A DNA stretch of 64,000 bases from Paenibacillus taihuensis (GCF_003386535.1 NZ_QTTN01000004.1:1-64000), one strand, 5' to 3'; counted from the first letter of the stretch, positions 53,548-63,452 are shown. Notes: generated by a model from the letters alone, not told the origin. Translations and numbers: made by a program.

Positions 53548-53617
53548 GGACAAGCGACTAATTTGATAGGAAATAGGGCGCAGCATAGGAATTTTCAATT
53601 CTATTTTCATAGAGTAT
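53548..53617 (+). promoter_or_regulatory. Repeated promoter-like block 2 (before the PIG-L gene)
   Basis: GGACAAGC, GCAGCATAGGAAT after 32 bp and CATAGAGTAT after a further 28 bp mirror block 1. As a terminator lies just upstream, this should be an independent promoter. Confidence 0.45.
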
Positions 53618-53655
53618 GTCGTATCCCTATAAAATTTGAAGGAGGTGTCATATCA

Positions 53656-54357
53656 ATGGGCATTTTTCTCTACTCCGGTCAACGTGCACTTGTTTTAGCC
53701 CCTCACGCGGATGATGAAACGCTAGGCTGTGCCGGCGTCATACAGAAATATATAAGTCAAGGCAGTTCGGTTCGAACCGTTATAGCCTCCATTACATTAA
53801 ATGACTCCAATCGCTACAGCAAGGAACAAAGTGGATACGGCATCTATAGTGGAACGAAGAGATTATCGGAATTTAAAGAAGCGATGCGCCTGCTCGGGGT
53901 GGCGGACTATCATATTCTTTACCCGGACAAGTCCGGCGAACAGTTATATGACAGCAAACTCGACCTTCTCCCCCGAGCAGAGCTGGTTGCGCATATCGAA
54001 CGCCATATAGAGGAATTTCGTCCAACTGTAATGTATATCCCATCCATCACCAAACATCAGGACCACGAAGCTCTTCATCAAGCGGCAATAGCGGCGGTGC
54101 GACCTTATTTCTGGAACGGAGCCGTCTTGGTTTATGAGACAGACGGAGAACTTACATTTCAGCCGAGTCTTTATATATCGCTTACGAAAGAGGAAATGAA
54201 CCTCAAAATGAGAGCATTGGAAGCTTACAAGACTCAGCTCGGATCCATGATTCACCCCGTTCATCCTGAAAGTCTCTTCCATAAAGCAAAATTTCGTGGT
54301 AATCAGACTTACGTAGAATTTGCAGAAGCATTTGAAATCATCCGTATGCACGGTTAA
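53656..54357 (+). CDS. PIG-L/LmbE-family deacetylase
   Basis: The 233-residue protein has the zinc motif APHADDETLGC and the later HQDHEALHQ, hallmarks of LmbE/PIG-L N-acetylglucosamine deacetylases, including BshB-type enzymes. The ATG behind GGAGGTG is the start; the longer frame runs through the promoter region. Placed between two glycosyltransferases it probably deacetylates an amino-sugar of the same glycan; a role in bacillithiol synthesis is less likely. Confidence 0.85.
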   Translation: MGIFLYSGQRALVLAPHADDETLGCAGVIQKYISQGSSVRTVIASITLNDSNRYSKEQSGYGIYSGTKRLSEFKEAMRLLGVADYHILYPDKSGEQLYDSKLDLLPRAELVAHIERHIEEFRPTVMYIPSITKHQDHEALHQAAIAAVRPYFWNGAVLVYETDGELTFQPSLYISLTKEEMNLKMRALEAYKTQLGSMIHPVHPESLFHKAKFRGNQTYVEFAEAFEIIRMHG

Positions 54358-54419
54358 GTTCCACATCGCATTCTATGATGATAAGAAATAAGTCGTGCGA
54401 TATTAGGAAGGAGTTCATT

Positions 54420-55139
54420 ATGAATATGCAAACCAGCGGCCTAAGCGGGGTCTCAGTCATTACTTGCACGAATCGTCCGCTTTTCTTCAATAAACTAATC
54501 TATAATTTCAGAAGGCAACGCTACAATGTAAAGGAGCTTATCATCGTTTTAAACAAAGGCAGCATGAACCTGACAGAATATCGTCGGAGGGTCTCTCGAT
54601 TTCCAAATATCAAGGTCTATAAATTGCCCGAAAAGTTTACGCTGGGCAGTTGTTTGAATTTCGGAATCAATAGAGCCAAATATCCAGTCATAGCCAAGTT
54701 TGACGATGATGATTACTATTCACCTCATTATTTACTCGAGCAGGTAAGAGCTCTGCGCCGTACCGGTGCCGGAATAGTCGGGAAAGGAGCTCATTTGAAG
54801 TTTTTCGAAGGAAGGCGCCTCCTTGTCATTACGACACCCTCTCAAAAAAATAAATTCGTGAAATATGTAGCAGGGGGTACCTTATTGTTCAGGAGGCAAT
54901 TACACAAACGTATTCGTTTTGCTAGATTGACGCTCGGAGAAGATGTTAATTTTATGCGACGATGCCGAGCTATTGGATATAAACTGTTCGCCACTTCGCC
55001 TTACAATTTCGTAGGGATTAGAAGAAAAAATAAACAGAGCCATACCTGGAGAGAAAGCGACGAGAATGTGTTGAAAGGAAGTTTATTTGTTGCAAGAACA
55101 ATTTATTTCCGCAAATGGGCGAATCGGCCGGTGAAATAA
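54420..55139 (+). CDS. GT2-like glycosyltransferase, copy 2
   Basis: The 239-residue protein parallels the first GT: GVSVITCTNRPLFFNKLIYN, KFDDDDYYSPHYL, GGTLLFRRQLH, LGEDVNFMRRCRAIG and the C-terminal YNFVGIRRKNKQSHTWRESD. AAGGAG precedes the ATG. It follows the PIG-L gene by 62 bp and is probably in the same transcript. Confidence 0.8.
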   Translation: MNMQTSGLSGVSVITCTNRPLFFNKLIYNFRRQRYNVKELIIVLNKGSMNLTEYRRRVSRFPNIKVYKLPEKFTLGSCLNFGINRAKYPVIAKFDDDDYYSPHYLLEQVRALRRTGAGIVGKGAHLKFFEGRRLLVITTPSQKNKFVKYVAGGTLLFRRQLHKRIRFARLTLGEDVNFMRRCRAIGYKLFATSPYNFVGIRRKNKQSHTWRESDENVLKGSLFVARTIYFRKWANRPVK

Positions 55140-55683
55140 CCAGTCCATATGCCTACTGTTAAGAGGTTGAAGGCTAATTTAATGAAATGAAGCTGATACA
55201 AGTATTAAGCTTTAAGCAGCTAGCAGATGGCTCCTGAACTTCCTCCTGGAATCATAACCGATTACCTCATACTCTCTCCCTAGATAAGCGGCATACCAAA
55301 AATGAGAATTAGCGGACTTCTTAATTTTAATTCGCACAGATCATGTAACCTCCCCACGAGTTCCCCATTGCAACAAGAACTTACTTGAGATCATTATGAA
55401 TAAGCATTCCACTTAATGAATACTTATTCGCACAAAAGGCAGCTGATCATTTTCTATGACCACCTGCCTTTTGTGATTTCAATCAGCTATTTGACTATTC
55501 GCGCCTCCGCTGTTGGCAGGCTCCTCAGGTAAAACCGTATTAATTTTTGTTGGTATCAAATTAACTATTTTCAAATTATCCACCATTAATCAGGATTTGT
55601 AAAATTACACATACCAACTTAAAGGGCGTGTTCGCCATCCTCATCTCGCAGTCCCTGATTCTTCCATGCGGCAGTCTTTACTT
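55140..55683. other. Long intergenic stretch with one terminator
   Basis: No gene is visible over 540 bp apart from the hairpin at 55431-55475. About 40 bp before 55684 is the 3' end of the CuA lipoprotein transcript. Confidence 0.4.
55431..55475. terminator. Hairpin with 12-bp perfect stem
   Basis: CACAAAAGGCAG pairs with CTGCCTTTTGTG around a 21-nt loop; probably ends the glycan-cluster transcript. Confidence 0.6.
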
Positions 55684-56202
55684 TTATACAACAATCAATG
55701 TTCCTGTCATCTTCTTATGACCAGACCCACAAAATACGGAACAATGGTACTCGAACTTGCCTGCTTTGTCTGCAGTAAACACAGCGCTTCCGTTCCCGTT
55801 AATGGTCACTTTATAAGCTGGAATGGTAAAGCCATGACCTCCGTCATCACTTTGCAGCGTAATTTTTACTTTGTCGCCTTTTTTCACATGAATTTCTTTT
55901 TGATCATACTCGAAATCCTTTGCCATCAATTTGATCTCGACGGTTTGTTCAGCAGAAGTCAAAGATGCCGACTTTGATGGTGCTGTTGATGTCTGCTTAG
56001 TCGTAGACGTTGACGTGGCTGAACTGCTCTGGTTCACTGCAGTGCTCTGATTCTCAGCAGTGCTCTGGTTCTTTGAACTGCTTTGGTTCACTGAACTGAC
56101 TTGGTTCGGTGAACTGCCTTGGTTCGCGGTAGAACCACATGCACTTAGCACGACAACGGCTGCTGTCAGGGATACAGCTAAAGATATCAGTTTCTTTTTC
56201 AT
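55684..56202 (-). CDS. CuA-type cupredoxin lipoprotein, copy 2
   Basis: The 172-residue protein is nearly identical to copy 1 at 2.75 kb in the cupredoxin domain, with H-C-S-V-F-C-G-S-G-H-K-K-M giving the same complete CuA ligand set and the upstream His in GGHGF. The lipobox LSAC is kept; the NQSSS linker has a different repeat order. Downstream on the same strand no gene follows within 500 bp. It lies downstream of the catalase and diverges from the ferritin-like pseudo-copy beyond it, as in the first locus without the catalase. Confidence 0.85.
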   Translation of the reverse strand: MKKKLISLAVSLTAAVVVLSACGSTANQGSSPNQVSSVNQSSSKNQSTAENQSTAVNQSSSATSTSTTKQTSTAPSKSASLTSAEQTVEIKLMAKDFEYDQKEIHVKKGDKVKITLQSDDGGHGFTIPAYKVTINGNGSAVFTADKAGKFEYHCSVFCGSGHKKMTGTLIVV

Positions 56203-56436
56203 GGTATCTCTCCTTTAATATCTATTTGTTATGTCCGAAGATAATAGTATCAAATAATTATTAAGATTCTTTTAAAGGACTCCCTCATTTAAATCTTCAT
56301 CGATTTTTTACTAGGAACCGTTAAACCTTGTTTTACGAGTTTAGTTTCAACCACTTGCCGCGTCTGCGTGGAGCTTGTTTAAGCATATTTATGTTGTCTC
56401 AATATGAAAGTGTAAAGCAATTTGGAAACGTAAATT

Positions 56437-56464
56437 AGCCCACACCTATATATCAATGTGGGCT
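56437..56464 (-). terminator. Hairpin between catalase and CuA lipoprotein
   Basis: AGCCCACA pairs with TGTGGGCT; it corresponds to the 14-bp hairpin at 3.5 kb in the first locus. It follows the catalase stop. Confidence 0.5.
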
Positions 56465-56492
56465 GGCTCAGATGTTATCTACTTTCCAAATG

Positions 56493-58568
56493 CTACTGTA
56501 GTATCCGATCCCAATGTCGATGCAGGGCGATCGATTCAATGAATGACGTAAAGAATGAAGTTTTTGTGCTGTTTTCTTCGGCAATCAAAATGCCAATCGA
56601 CTGCGCCTCTTTCTCCCCCGTAGGATTTATAGCGCCTGCAGCAGTAAGGAGACGCACACCCTCGCCTACAGCCGCAATTGTCTTATAATGTTGGAACGCT
56701 TCACGAACGAATCCAGTTGATGTAACGTCGCTGAGCAGCTCGTCCACACCTTGCGCTCCGCCAGTAACATAGACAGCATCATACAACACGGATGCAGCCG
56801 ATAGCAGTGATTGCTGAGGCTCAATAAGCGTACCGTCAGCTCCTTTTACTGGAGCAAGTGTTTTACTCACAATCTCCGCAGTGACTTTCGATGCGGTCAA
56901 TTCTTTTAGCAATGTTTGTACCTCTTCCGCGTGATAGCCCGTTCCGAGCATCACCGCCACCTTACGTGTAGCAGCAGTCTTCGTCTTAGTCATCATGCTG
57001 AGCGCAGGAGATATGGCTGTCGGCGTAGCAGCGACGCCCCTGGTTGGAGTTACTCCGATACCTTCGGCTATCCGCTCCGCAAGATCCTCTGCCACGTGGC
57101 TGAATACATCCACCACACGCTGCCTAATTTCTTTAGAGGTCACTTTAGTTAGCTCGAACCGGAATGCGTCCACGATCTGACTTTGCTCGATAGGAGACAT
57201 GCTATGCCAGAACATCGAAGCTTGGCTGAAATGATCGTCAAAGCTATTGCTTCTAGCCTTGATCTTCCTCCCTTCCACCTTCTCCTCGTAATGGCGATAA
57301 CCGCCTTCACTCGGAGGTACTGGCGCAGGATCATTGTTTGCCAGGCTGTTCTTATGATAGCTCGTCTGCCCCTGGTTGATTGTCATCCGATGCATGCCGT
57401 CTCGTTGATTGTTATGTACTGGCGCGATTGGACGATTAATCGGAATTTCCGCAAAATTCGGACCTCCGAGACGAAGCAACTGCGTGTCGGTATAAGAGAA
57501 TAGCCTTCCTTGTAGCAATGGATCATTCGTGAAATCGATGCCCGGCACAAGATGGCCTACATGAAATGCGACTTGTTCTGTTTCTGCGAAGAAATTATCG
57601 GTATTCCGGTTCAGAGTCATTTTCCCAACGATTCGTACCGGGACAAGCTCTTCCGGCCATAGTTTCGTCGCATCCAATATATCGAAGTCGAAGTTGAATT
57701 CATCTTCTTCTTTCATAATTTGAACGCCGAGCTCGAATTCAGGGTAGTTCCCCTGTTCGATCGCATTCCACAGATCGCGGCGGTTGAAGTCCGGGTCTTT
57801 GCCGGCTATCTTCTGAGTCTCATCCCATACCAGCGAGTGTACGCCCAGCTTCGGCTTCCAATGGAACTTGACGAAATGTGACTTGCCTTGCTCATTAATG
57901 AATCTGAACGTATGGACACCGAAACCCTCCATCATGCGAAAGCTTCGAGGAAGCGCTCGTCCTGACATCACCCACATGATCATGTGAGCAGATTCAGTGT
58001 TCGTAGCTACGAAATCCCAAAATGTATCATGTGCCGACGAAGCTTGCGGAATCTCGTTTGGCGGCTCCGGCTTAACAGCATGTATGAAGTCGGGAAACTT
58101 AACCGCATCCTGTATAAAGAAAACTGGCATATTGTTGCCGACGAGATCGTAGTTCCCTTCCTCCGTATAGAACTTAACTGCAAAACCGCGTACGTCTCGT
58201 ACCGTATCGCTTGACCCCCTTGACCCTGCCACTGTGGAAAATCGAACAAACAAAGGAGTCCGTTTCGACGTATCGGTTAAAAACTTCGCCTTTGTGTACT
58301 CAACGAGCGATTCGTACAGCTCAAATTCGCCATGGGCGCCGAAGCCTCTCGCATGAACGACACGTTCAGGTATACGCTCATGATCGAAATGCGTCATTTT
58401 CTCCCGAAAGTGAAAATCCTCCATTATAGTCGGCCCGCGCGGACCAACTTTAAGGGAGTGCTCGTCATCCTCGATCCGCAATCCCTGATTCGTCGTGAGT
58501 GCCTCGCCCTTATCTGTAACGCGATAGTCAGCCAACTGCATTTGCTTCATATTTTCCTGATCATTCAT
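56493..58568 (-). CDS. katE: Large-subunit (clade 2) catalase
   Basis: The 691-residue monofunctional haem catalase has the distal His in [16 protein letters not shown], the Asn region [17 protein letters not shown] and the proximal haem Tyr in [15 protein letters not shown]. Residues from about 520 on form the extra flavodoxin/DJ-1-like C-terminal domain ([37 protein letters not shown]) that marks HPII/KatE-type enzymes. It removes hydrogen peroxide. I chose the second ATG because the first overlaps the GGAGGGG site. The gene interrupts the order seen in the first CuA/ferritin locus. Confidence 0.93.
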   Translation of the reverse strand: MNDQENMKQMQLADYRVTDKGEALTTNQGLRIEDDEHSLKVGPRGPTIMEDFHFREKMTHFDHERIPERVVHARGFGAHGEFELYESLVEYTKAKFLTDTSKRTPLFVRFSTVAGSRGSSDTVRDVRGFAVKFYTEEGNYDLVGNNMPVFFIQDAVKFPDFIHAVKPEPPNEIPQASSAHDTFWDFVATNTESAHMIMWVMSGRALPRSFRMMEGFGVHTFRFINEQGKSHFVKFHWKPKLGVHSLVWDETQKIAGKDPDFNRRDLWNAIEQGNYPEFELGVQIMKEEDEFNFDFDILDATKLWPEELVPVRIVGKMTLNRNTDNFFAETEQVAFHVGHLVPGIDFTNDPLLQGRLFSYTDTQLLRLGGPNFAEIPINRPIAPVHNNQRDGMHRMTINQGQTSYHKNSLANNDPAPVPPSEGGYRHYEEKVEGRKIKARSNSFDDHFSQASMFWHSMSPIEQSQIVDAFRFELTKVTSKEIRQRVVDVFSHVAEDLAERIAEGIGVTPTRGVAATPTAISPALSMMTKTKTAATRKVAVMLGTGYHAEEVQTLLKELTASKVTAEIVSKTLAPVKGADGTLIEPQQSLLSAASVLYDAVYVTGGAQGVDELLSDVTSTGFVREAFQHYKTIAAVGEGVRLLTAAGAINPTGEKEAQSIGILIAEENSTKTSFFTSFIESIALHRHWDRILQ

Positions 58569-58846
58569 AGATAGCCCCTCCACTTCAAGATTAAGTGTAT
58601 TATCCTCAGTGCCATCCTAATTTATCCTTTTTCAGCAATGAGAAAGGCAAATCTTGAGAAGATTTTGGGTAAGGGTAATGCCCACGAATCATTTAAAAGT
58701 CTGCCAAGATGTAGTCCATCTCTATTCAAAGTCTACTTCTTGAAAGTCCTTATCTGTAGGTCAAGAGGAATTTAAACGCATCTAAGCTCAAAAAACGACG
58801 GCACGTCATACGCTAAGGTGTACGAAATTATTTGGAGGAGATGCTG

Positions 58847-59318
58847 GTGTATCAAATGGGTTATCAAGAAGGATTAAGAGCTATGGGCGGACAAATGGGC
58901 ATGCAAGGAGGGGGGGGCATTCACAAACATGTTTCTTATCCCTGATATTTCCAGATCCATTATCGGCGAGGTTCATGCCTATCAGTTTTATCAACGGCTA
59001 GCTGAATTAGCGCCTAATGAACAGAACCGGCAGACGATTTTACGTATACAGAGGGACGAAGCCAAGCATTATCGTTGGTTTACCATGATTATGAGCAATC
59101 TAGGTGGACAACAACCCCAGATCCCAACTGGTGAGGTGCCAATGACATTCCGAGAGGGCGTCAGAACCGCAATTAACCATGAATTAGAAGCGGCAGCGTT
59201 CTACCAAGATGTTGCCTATAGAGCAACCGATCGCCCGATTGAAATGCATTTTATGCACGCCATGCATGACGAACAGCGTCACGCTTCATTGTTTCAATTG
59301 ATGCTCAGCAGTTTATGA
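58847..59318 (+). pseudogene. Ferritin-like di-iron protein, copy 2, with +1 frameshift in a G8 tract
   Basis: From GTG after GGAGGAG the frame matches copy 1 (YQMGYQEGLRAMGGQMGMQGG) until a run of eight G at 58910-58917; seven G would keep the frame. After it the remaining 129 residues are intact, with all di-iron ligands (GEVHAYQFY, DEAKHY, HELEAAAFY, DEQRHA). They could still be made from the ATG at 58929, for which the GGAGGGGG run lies at a suitable distance. So this may be an error, a phase-variable switch or a shortened active gene. Confidence 0.75.
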
Positions 59319-59641
59319 TCTATAGGCATTCTGCCTTTCAGAATGGACCTGGCTTGAGACAGCGTTTTTCCGTTTTTTAGATAGCTAACCTGATTTACGA
59401 CTACAAAAGGGCTGTATCAAAAGGGGCTTTAGATAGGTACTAAAACCCTCAGGGGTAGCGTGTAACCTTCTTCACCGTCTAGGAGTCCAATATTTGCGGT
59501 CACCAGACAGGAAGCCACTCCAGTGTTGGCCGCCATTTCCATGCTGATACATCAAACTAAAGAGAACTCCTTTCCCGCGTTAATTGCATATGATACGTTA
59601 GGAAATTTTCGCTGATCATCTAAGCGGGAAGGAAATGACCA
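59319..59641. other. Intergenic stretch, no gene seen
   Basis: Only weak inverted repeats (GGCATTCTGCC near 59324) are visible; the promoter of the next small gene should lie at its right end. Confidence 0.4.
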
Positions 59642-59896
59642 ATGGAAGAAATTTCGAACGAATTAATAAAAGCTAGAGAAATTCAAATTGCAAAAATTGA
59701 ATTTCTAGCTGCGTCAATAGTTGCAATTGGCGATGGTTTATCAGTTATCGCTGCGGGTCTTGCCCTGGAAGCTTTGGAAAACACCATTGATCAAATGCCA
59801 CAAAACCAATCGAATCGCTCAAAACAGTTGAGTTCTATACAACATAGTTTGGATTATTACATTAACGAATTGATACAAATCAGAAATCGCATTTGA
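59642..59896 (+). CDS. Hypothetical protein, 84 aa
   Basis: A helical protein (MEEISNELIKAREIQIAKIEFLAAS, an Ala/Gly-rich segment IVAIGDGLSVIAAGLALEAL, then QLSSIQHSLDYYINELIQIRN). AAGGAAATG precedes the ATG. No family is recognised; the middle could be one short membrane or amphipathic helix. Confidence 0.55.
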   Translation: MEEISNELIKAREIQIAKIEFLAASIVAIGDGLSVIAAGLALEALENTIDQMPQNQSNRSKQLSSIQHSLDYYINELIQIRNRI

Positions 59897-60273
59897 TCAG
59901 ATTAAGTTCTACGCCGACAATGCTTATTTATATGATTGAAAGGACTGAGCAGAGTGCTTTCATTCGTTTTATAAGCTTTCGGAATGTAGCGCGAATATCT
60001 TGAATGATAACCTCAGAGTTCTCCCAAGTTTCCAACGAATGTCTGTCCGGTAGGCGCTTCAATAGCTGTTTGACGATTCGTGTGCCACGGATACCAGCCA
60101 GCATTTGCATACATCCTCATTGTCATTTCAAAACTGTTTCTAAACCAGTAAATTGAAGCCATCATCAACAACTCGTGCTTGGTATAAAGTTTTTCATCGG
60201 CGCAACCACATCTTTTTCAAGTAAACCGTTTTTCCGATCTTCACCGGATTGGTAACATGTTTACGACTACAAA
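59897..60273. other. Stretch without a recognisable gene
   Basis: A 60-codon minus-strand frame (59928-60110) and scraps of other frames show nothing I can assign; it is probably decayed DNA at the edge of the lgt/gerA duplication. Confidence 0.35.
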
Positions 60274-60299
60274 ACTCCTGCCATAGATATGGCAGGAGT
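60274..60299 (-). terminator. lgt-type terminator, third copy
   Basis: ACTCCTGCCA/TGGCAGGAGT stem, the same as after lgt copy 2. Confidence 0.7.
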
Positions 60300-60302
60300 A
60301 TA

Positions 60303-60350
60303 TTAACTTCCTTGAGGCTGCTGACCTTGTATTGCACTGAGGACCTGCAA
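60303..60350 (-). pseudogene. lgt: 3' remnant of an lgt gene (copy 4)
   Basis: On the minus strand QVLSAIQGQQPQGS-stop corresponds to the C-terminal tails [10 protein letters not shown] and AVQAQQPIKS of the intact lgt copies, followed by the same terminator. The rest of the gene is gone. Confidence 0.6.
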
Positions 60351-60393
60351 ATCCGTGCGAAACAACTTCTAAAAGTTTGATCAAAAACGTATT

Positions 60394-60742
60394 ATGATTG
60401 ATCTTCGAAATATTGATAATCTACGAAGATATGAAGCCGAGTTGAACCGTCATATAGAGACTAAGATTTTGGACGTGATTCAATCGAAATATCAATTGTT
60501 TTGGCTATTATTTTCAATGGAGATCGGGATGACATATTTGCTTACGTTTGTTCCGACGTTTAAAGAGGCCTCCCAAGGTGCTCCATTAGCAATGATCTTA
60601 GCTGTTTGGCGTCTATGTTAGTTTGCTATATCGCAATCAAGCTGAGTCTGCTCTATCCTGATGAAACGTTTATCGAATATGTCCCGAGGATATTAGGAAA
60701 ATGGCTGGGTAAAACAATAGACTCAGCATACCTGATAACGTG
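60394..60742 (+). pseudogene. Small membrane protein gene with a frameshift
   Basis: The first frame (MIDLRNIDNLRRYEAELNRH, FWLLFSMEIGMTYLLTFVPT, APLAMILAV) ends at TAG; a shifted frame continues plausibly with MLVCYIAIKLSLLYPDETFI and ends at TGA. Two hydrophobic segments and a charged N-terminus suggest a membrane protein; family unknown. Confidence 0.45.
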
Positions 60743-60796
60743 AGGACTAACACTGAATAATTTATACCAACTTGTTAGTCAAGGAGAATTACATCG

Positions 60797-60945
60797 ATGA
60801 GATTATTAATCATTGCACCAGAACAACTTCCTGTTCCTTCCTTTAAACGGGGATCAGTTGAGAATTGTATTTATCAAATCGCGAAGAAAGTATCTGATAA
60901 GCATCAAATCACAATTGTATATTCAAAGTTGGTCACCAAACTTAA
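60797..60945 (+). pseudogene. N-terminal fragment of a GT4 glycosyltransferase (CotSA-like)
   Basis: MRLLIIAPEQLPVPSFKRGS, VENCIYQIAKKVSDKHQITI and VYSK match the start of CotSA-type GT4 enzymes (IAPEQ.PVPP..GGSVE). An AGGAGAA site precedes the ATG. The match stops after about 50 residues, at the 3' end of the oppositely oriented CBO0543 gene. Confidence 0.7.
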
Positions 60946-61507
60946 TTCTGCTTATTTTATGGCAAATAATAAAAAGTATAAAGTAGATTGGAACTGAAAA
61001 AAACAAATTCCAATGCAGCAATCGATAAAATCCTAGCCATAAGAATAGTGGTTCTCCTAAAAACGCACTAGTGAATGCAAACAAAAATGCCTTTCCCCAA
61101 ACGGAACTCTGAGGCTTAATCTGAATCATAAACATAGTCAACACCGGAATCAGACTAAAATCCCAAGGAACATAACTTGGTATGGTAGGGATAGCTAGAC
61201 CTGTATAGTACCAGAGCCCAATATTCACCCCATAAAAGTCCAACCATGAAGAGATTATTACTGCAAGAAAACCAGCCAAAAGTAAACGTCCCCGACTTTG
61301 CTGCTTATGACAATAAGCCCATATTATCCAGGGAACAATAGCGATACCCCAAGATAACCAAAAATCCCAATGAAATAGAGTATGTTCATTCCAATACCGA
61401 AAATAATTCATACTGTTCTCTGAATTTATTCGATAATATTCGCCAACTTTTTTTATTTTCTCAGGGTCTTGGATAGGTTCAATTATTATTCTCACCTCTT
61501 CGTTCAT
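60923..61507 (-). CDS. CBO0543-family membrane protein
   Basis: From MNEEVRIIIEPIQDPEKIKK the protein has a short cytoplasmic start and five or six hydrophobic helices (FWLSWGIAIVPWIIWAYC, LLLAGFLAVIISSWLDFYGV, YVPWDFSLIPVLTMFMIQI, LFWLGF-like segments). This pattern is that of the CBO0543 family of Bacillales/Clostridia, whose function is unknown. A longer frame begins at 61624, but the inner ATG fits the family better. Confidence 0.7.
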   Translation of the reverse strand: MNEEVRIIIEPIQDPEKIKKVGEYYRINSENSMNYFRYWNEHTLFHWDFWLSWGIAIVPWIIWAYCHKQQSRGRLLLAGFLAVIISSWLDFYGVNIGLWYYTGLAIPTIPSYVPWDFSLIPVLTMFMIQIKPQSSVWGKAFLFAFTSAFLGEPLFLWLGFYRLLHWNLFFSVPIYFILFIICHKISRIKFGDQL

Positions 61508-61757
61508 CTGCTTTTGTTTTTCCCTTAAGCAGATAAAGTATCCAAACTTTTCTATAGAAACAAAAACCAAATATAGCTCATCGAAGAATAACAAAAAAAA
61601 TGCCGCATGAATAATTATATTCAAGAGGGCATTTATTTTAGTTTATTACAATTAACAGCTCTGAGTTCTAAACTTATTCTAAACTCATGTGCAACCCGCA
61701 ACCCCTGTGGCCATTTGACCTACTATCGAAAGCTTTTCAGTTCGTAGAAGGAGATCT

Positions 61758-61950
61758 TCTGCCTTCTTTCGTTCCGAAATATCACGAGACCCGTACAATG
61801 ATTTTTATACCGATATTTTTTAAATGTCTTAAGATTGGTACAATTTTGACAATTTCAATCGTCATGTATTCCGTAATTTCAAGCTCCAGATACGATGGAA
61901 CAAGCCCTGTCTCATGCAAAATGTTTTCTACGATTCTTTCGAAGATTTCC
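61758..61950 (-). pseudogene. EAL-domain remnant
   Basis: The minus strand reads FERIVENILHETGLVPSYLE, LEITEYMTIEIVKIVPILRH and LKNIGIKIIV, the centre of an EAL c-di-GMP phosphodiesterase domain, and ends at a stop where DDFGTG should follow. No start or remaining domain is present. Confidence 0.7.
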
Positions 61951-62023
61951 AATCGTTTGTTTAAAACTCGATCCAGAAAAGCATAATAAAGGTAATCTCA
62001 GCGCGCTGATTCAGGGGTGAATA

Positions 62024-63448
62024 ATGACAACAATCTCTATAGAAGCTTTAAAGCAGCGCCTCGCCCTAATGGAGGACGCGGAAGTCATTGTTCGAGAGAC
62101 TGCAGACGGACTTCGCTTGACATTTATTTATCTTGGATCCTTAATTGATCAGGAGCGTCTTAACGAATCGATTCTCGAGCCCCTCGTTCGATCATTCCAA
62201 AATTCGGTGGAAAAAAGCCTAACCACCGCCAAAATATCATCTTTATCCAATTTGGAGCAAGCCTTCCAGTATCTCATGAAGGGTTCAGTGCTTATTCACG
62301 ACTCATCCAGCGGGCGATGGAACGCTATTATGCTCCCCAACTCGCTTGGCCGGTCCATTGAAACCTCAGAGACGGAAACCATAATGTTCGGCCCGAAAGA
62401 CAGTTTCAGCGAGCTGCTGGAGCAAAACATCTTGCTGATTAGAAGAAGGCTTCCTTTAACAGCGCTCAAAACAGAGAGATTCTCCGTCGGCTCCTTAACT
62501 CAAACAACCGTAGTCCTTATGTATATCGACGGGCTAATCAATCCAGAATTTGTAGAGGTCGCGAAAAGTAAGCTTTCCAGCATAGACTTCGATATGTTTT
62601 TGGACTCTTCACATGTTGCAGCGTTTATGGAAGACCATTATCATAGCATCTTTCCTCAATATCTTCAGACCGATCGACCGGATTCCTGCGCGTATGCACT
62701 AGGCATCGGAAAATTGGTCATTTTAGTCAATAACACGCCCTTCGCCCTAATCGCTCCGATTACGCTGTTTCATTTGTTTCAGTCGCCGGAGGATTATATA
62801 AACCGATGGTTGGTAGCTAGCTTCTTGAGGCCGTTACGCTATCTCAGTTTCCTTCTTTCCATTACTCTAATTCCACTTTACGTGGCATTAACGACTCATC
62901 ATTATCAAATGCTCCCCCTGCAAATTTTATATGTAATCATCGAGTCTCGTAGCAAACTGCCACTATCCCCTTTCTGGGAAGCGTTAATTATTCTTGTTAC
63001 ACTAGAAATTATAAAGGAAGCCAGCCTAAGAATGCCGACCAAAACGAGCCAAAACTTGGGAGTTATTGGTGGAATCGTTATAGGACAAGCTGCGGTAGCA
63101 GCCGGATTCGCAAGCAAAGTACTAATTGTATTGGCAGGCATTTCGGCGATTTCCACTTTTCTCGTTCCAAACTATCTGGTCACCAAATCCAGTTTACTGC
63201 TTCAATTCATGTTCTTGATTCTCGCGTCCTATTTGGGCGTTCCCGGTATCTTGCTTGGACTTGTTGGCATGCTTGCCCATCTGAACGGGCTTACGTCCTT
63301 GAACCAGCCCTACTTGGCGCCGGTATCTCCGTTTTATTGGAGAGATTGGGTCGATCTCTTCGTCCGAGGGCCGTTACACGCTATGCGCAATCGTCCTGAA
63401 GCATTGCGTCCTTTGAATAAGTATCGTATGAACCGAAGGAGTAAATGA
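62024..63448 (+). CDS. Spore germination protein, GerA/GerKA family
   Basis: The 474-residue A-subunit of a germinant receptor has a cytoplasmic N-terminal half (ETSETETIMFGPKDSFSELL, ALKTERFSVGSLTQTTVVLM, DGLINP) and a C-terminal membrane half of about five helices (FLLSITLIPLYVALTTHHYQ, GVIGGIVIGQAAVAAGFASK, FLVPNYLVTKSSLLLQFMFL). RRLPLTALKTE and SPEDYINRW are family hallmarks. It acts with GerB and GerC in the inner spore membrane to sense nutrients. The next gene is gerB, 4 bp away. A decayed copy is at 14.7 kb. Confidence 0.92.
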   Translation: MTTISIEALKQRLALMEDAEVIVRETADGLRLTFIYLGSLIDQERLNESILEPLVRSFQNSVEKSLTTAKISSLSNLEQAFQYLMKGSVLIHDSSSGRWNAIMLPNSLGRSIETSETETIMFGPKDSFSELLEQNILLIRRRLPLTALKTERFSVGSLTQTTVVLMYIDGLINPEFVEVAKSKLSSIDFDMFLDSSHVAAFMEDHYHSIFPQYLQTDRPDSCAYALGIGKLVILVNNTPFALIAPITLFHLFQSPEDYINRWLVASFLRPLRYLSFLLSITLIPLYVALTTHHYQMLPLQILYVIIESRSKLPLSPFWEALIILVTLEIIKEASLRMPTKTSQNLGVIGGIVIGQAAVAAGFASKVLIVLAGISAISTFLVPNYLVTKSSLLLQFMFLILASYLGVPGILLGLVGMLAHLNGLTSLNQPYLAPVSPFYWRDWVDLFVRGPLHAMRNRPEALRPLNKYRMNRRSK

Positions 63449-63452
63449 ACCC

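Noticed and set aside
61687-61986. 99-codon plus-strand frame before gerA
   Set aside because: The opposite strand carries clear EAL-domain sequence, so this is its shadow.
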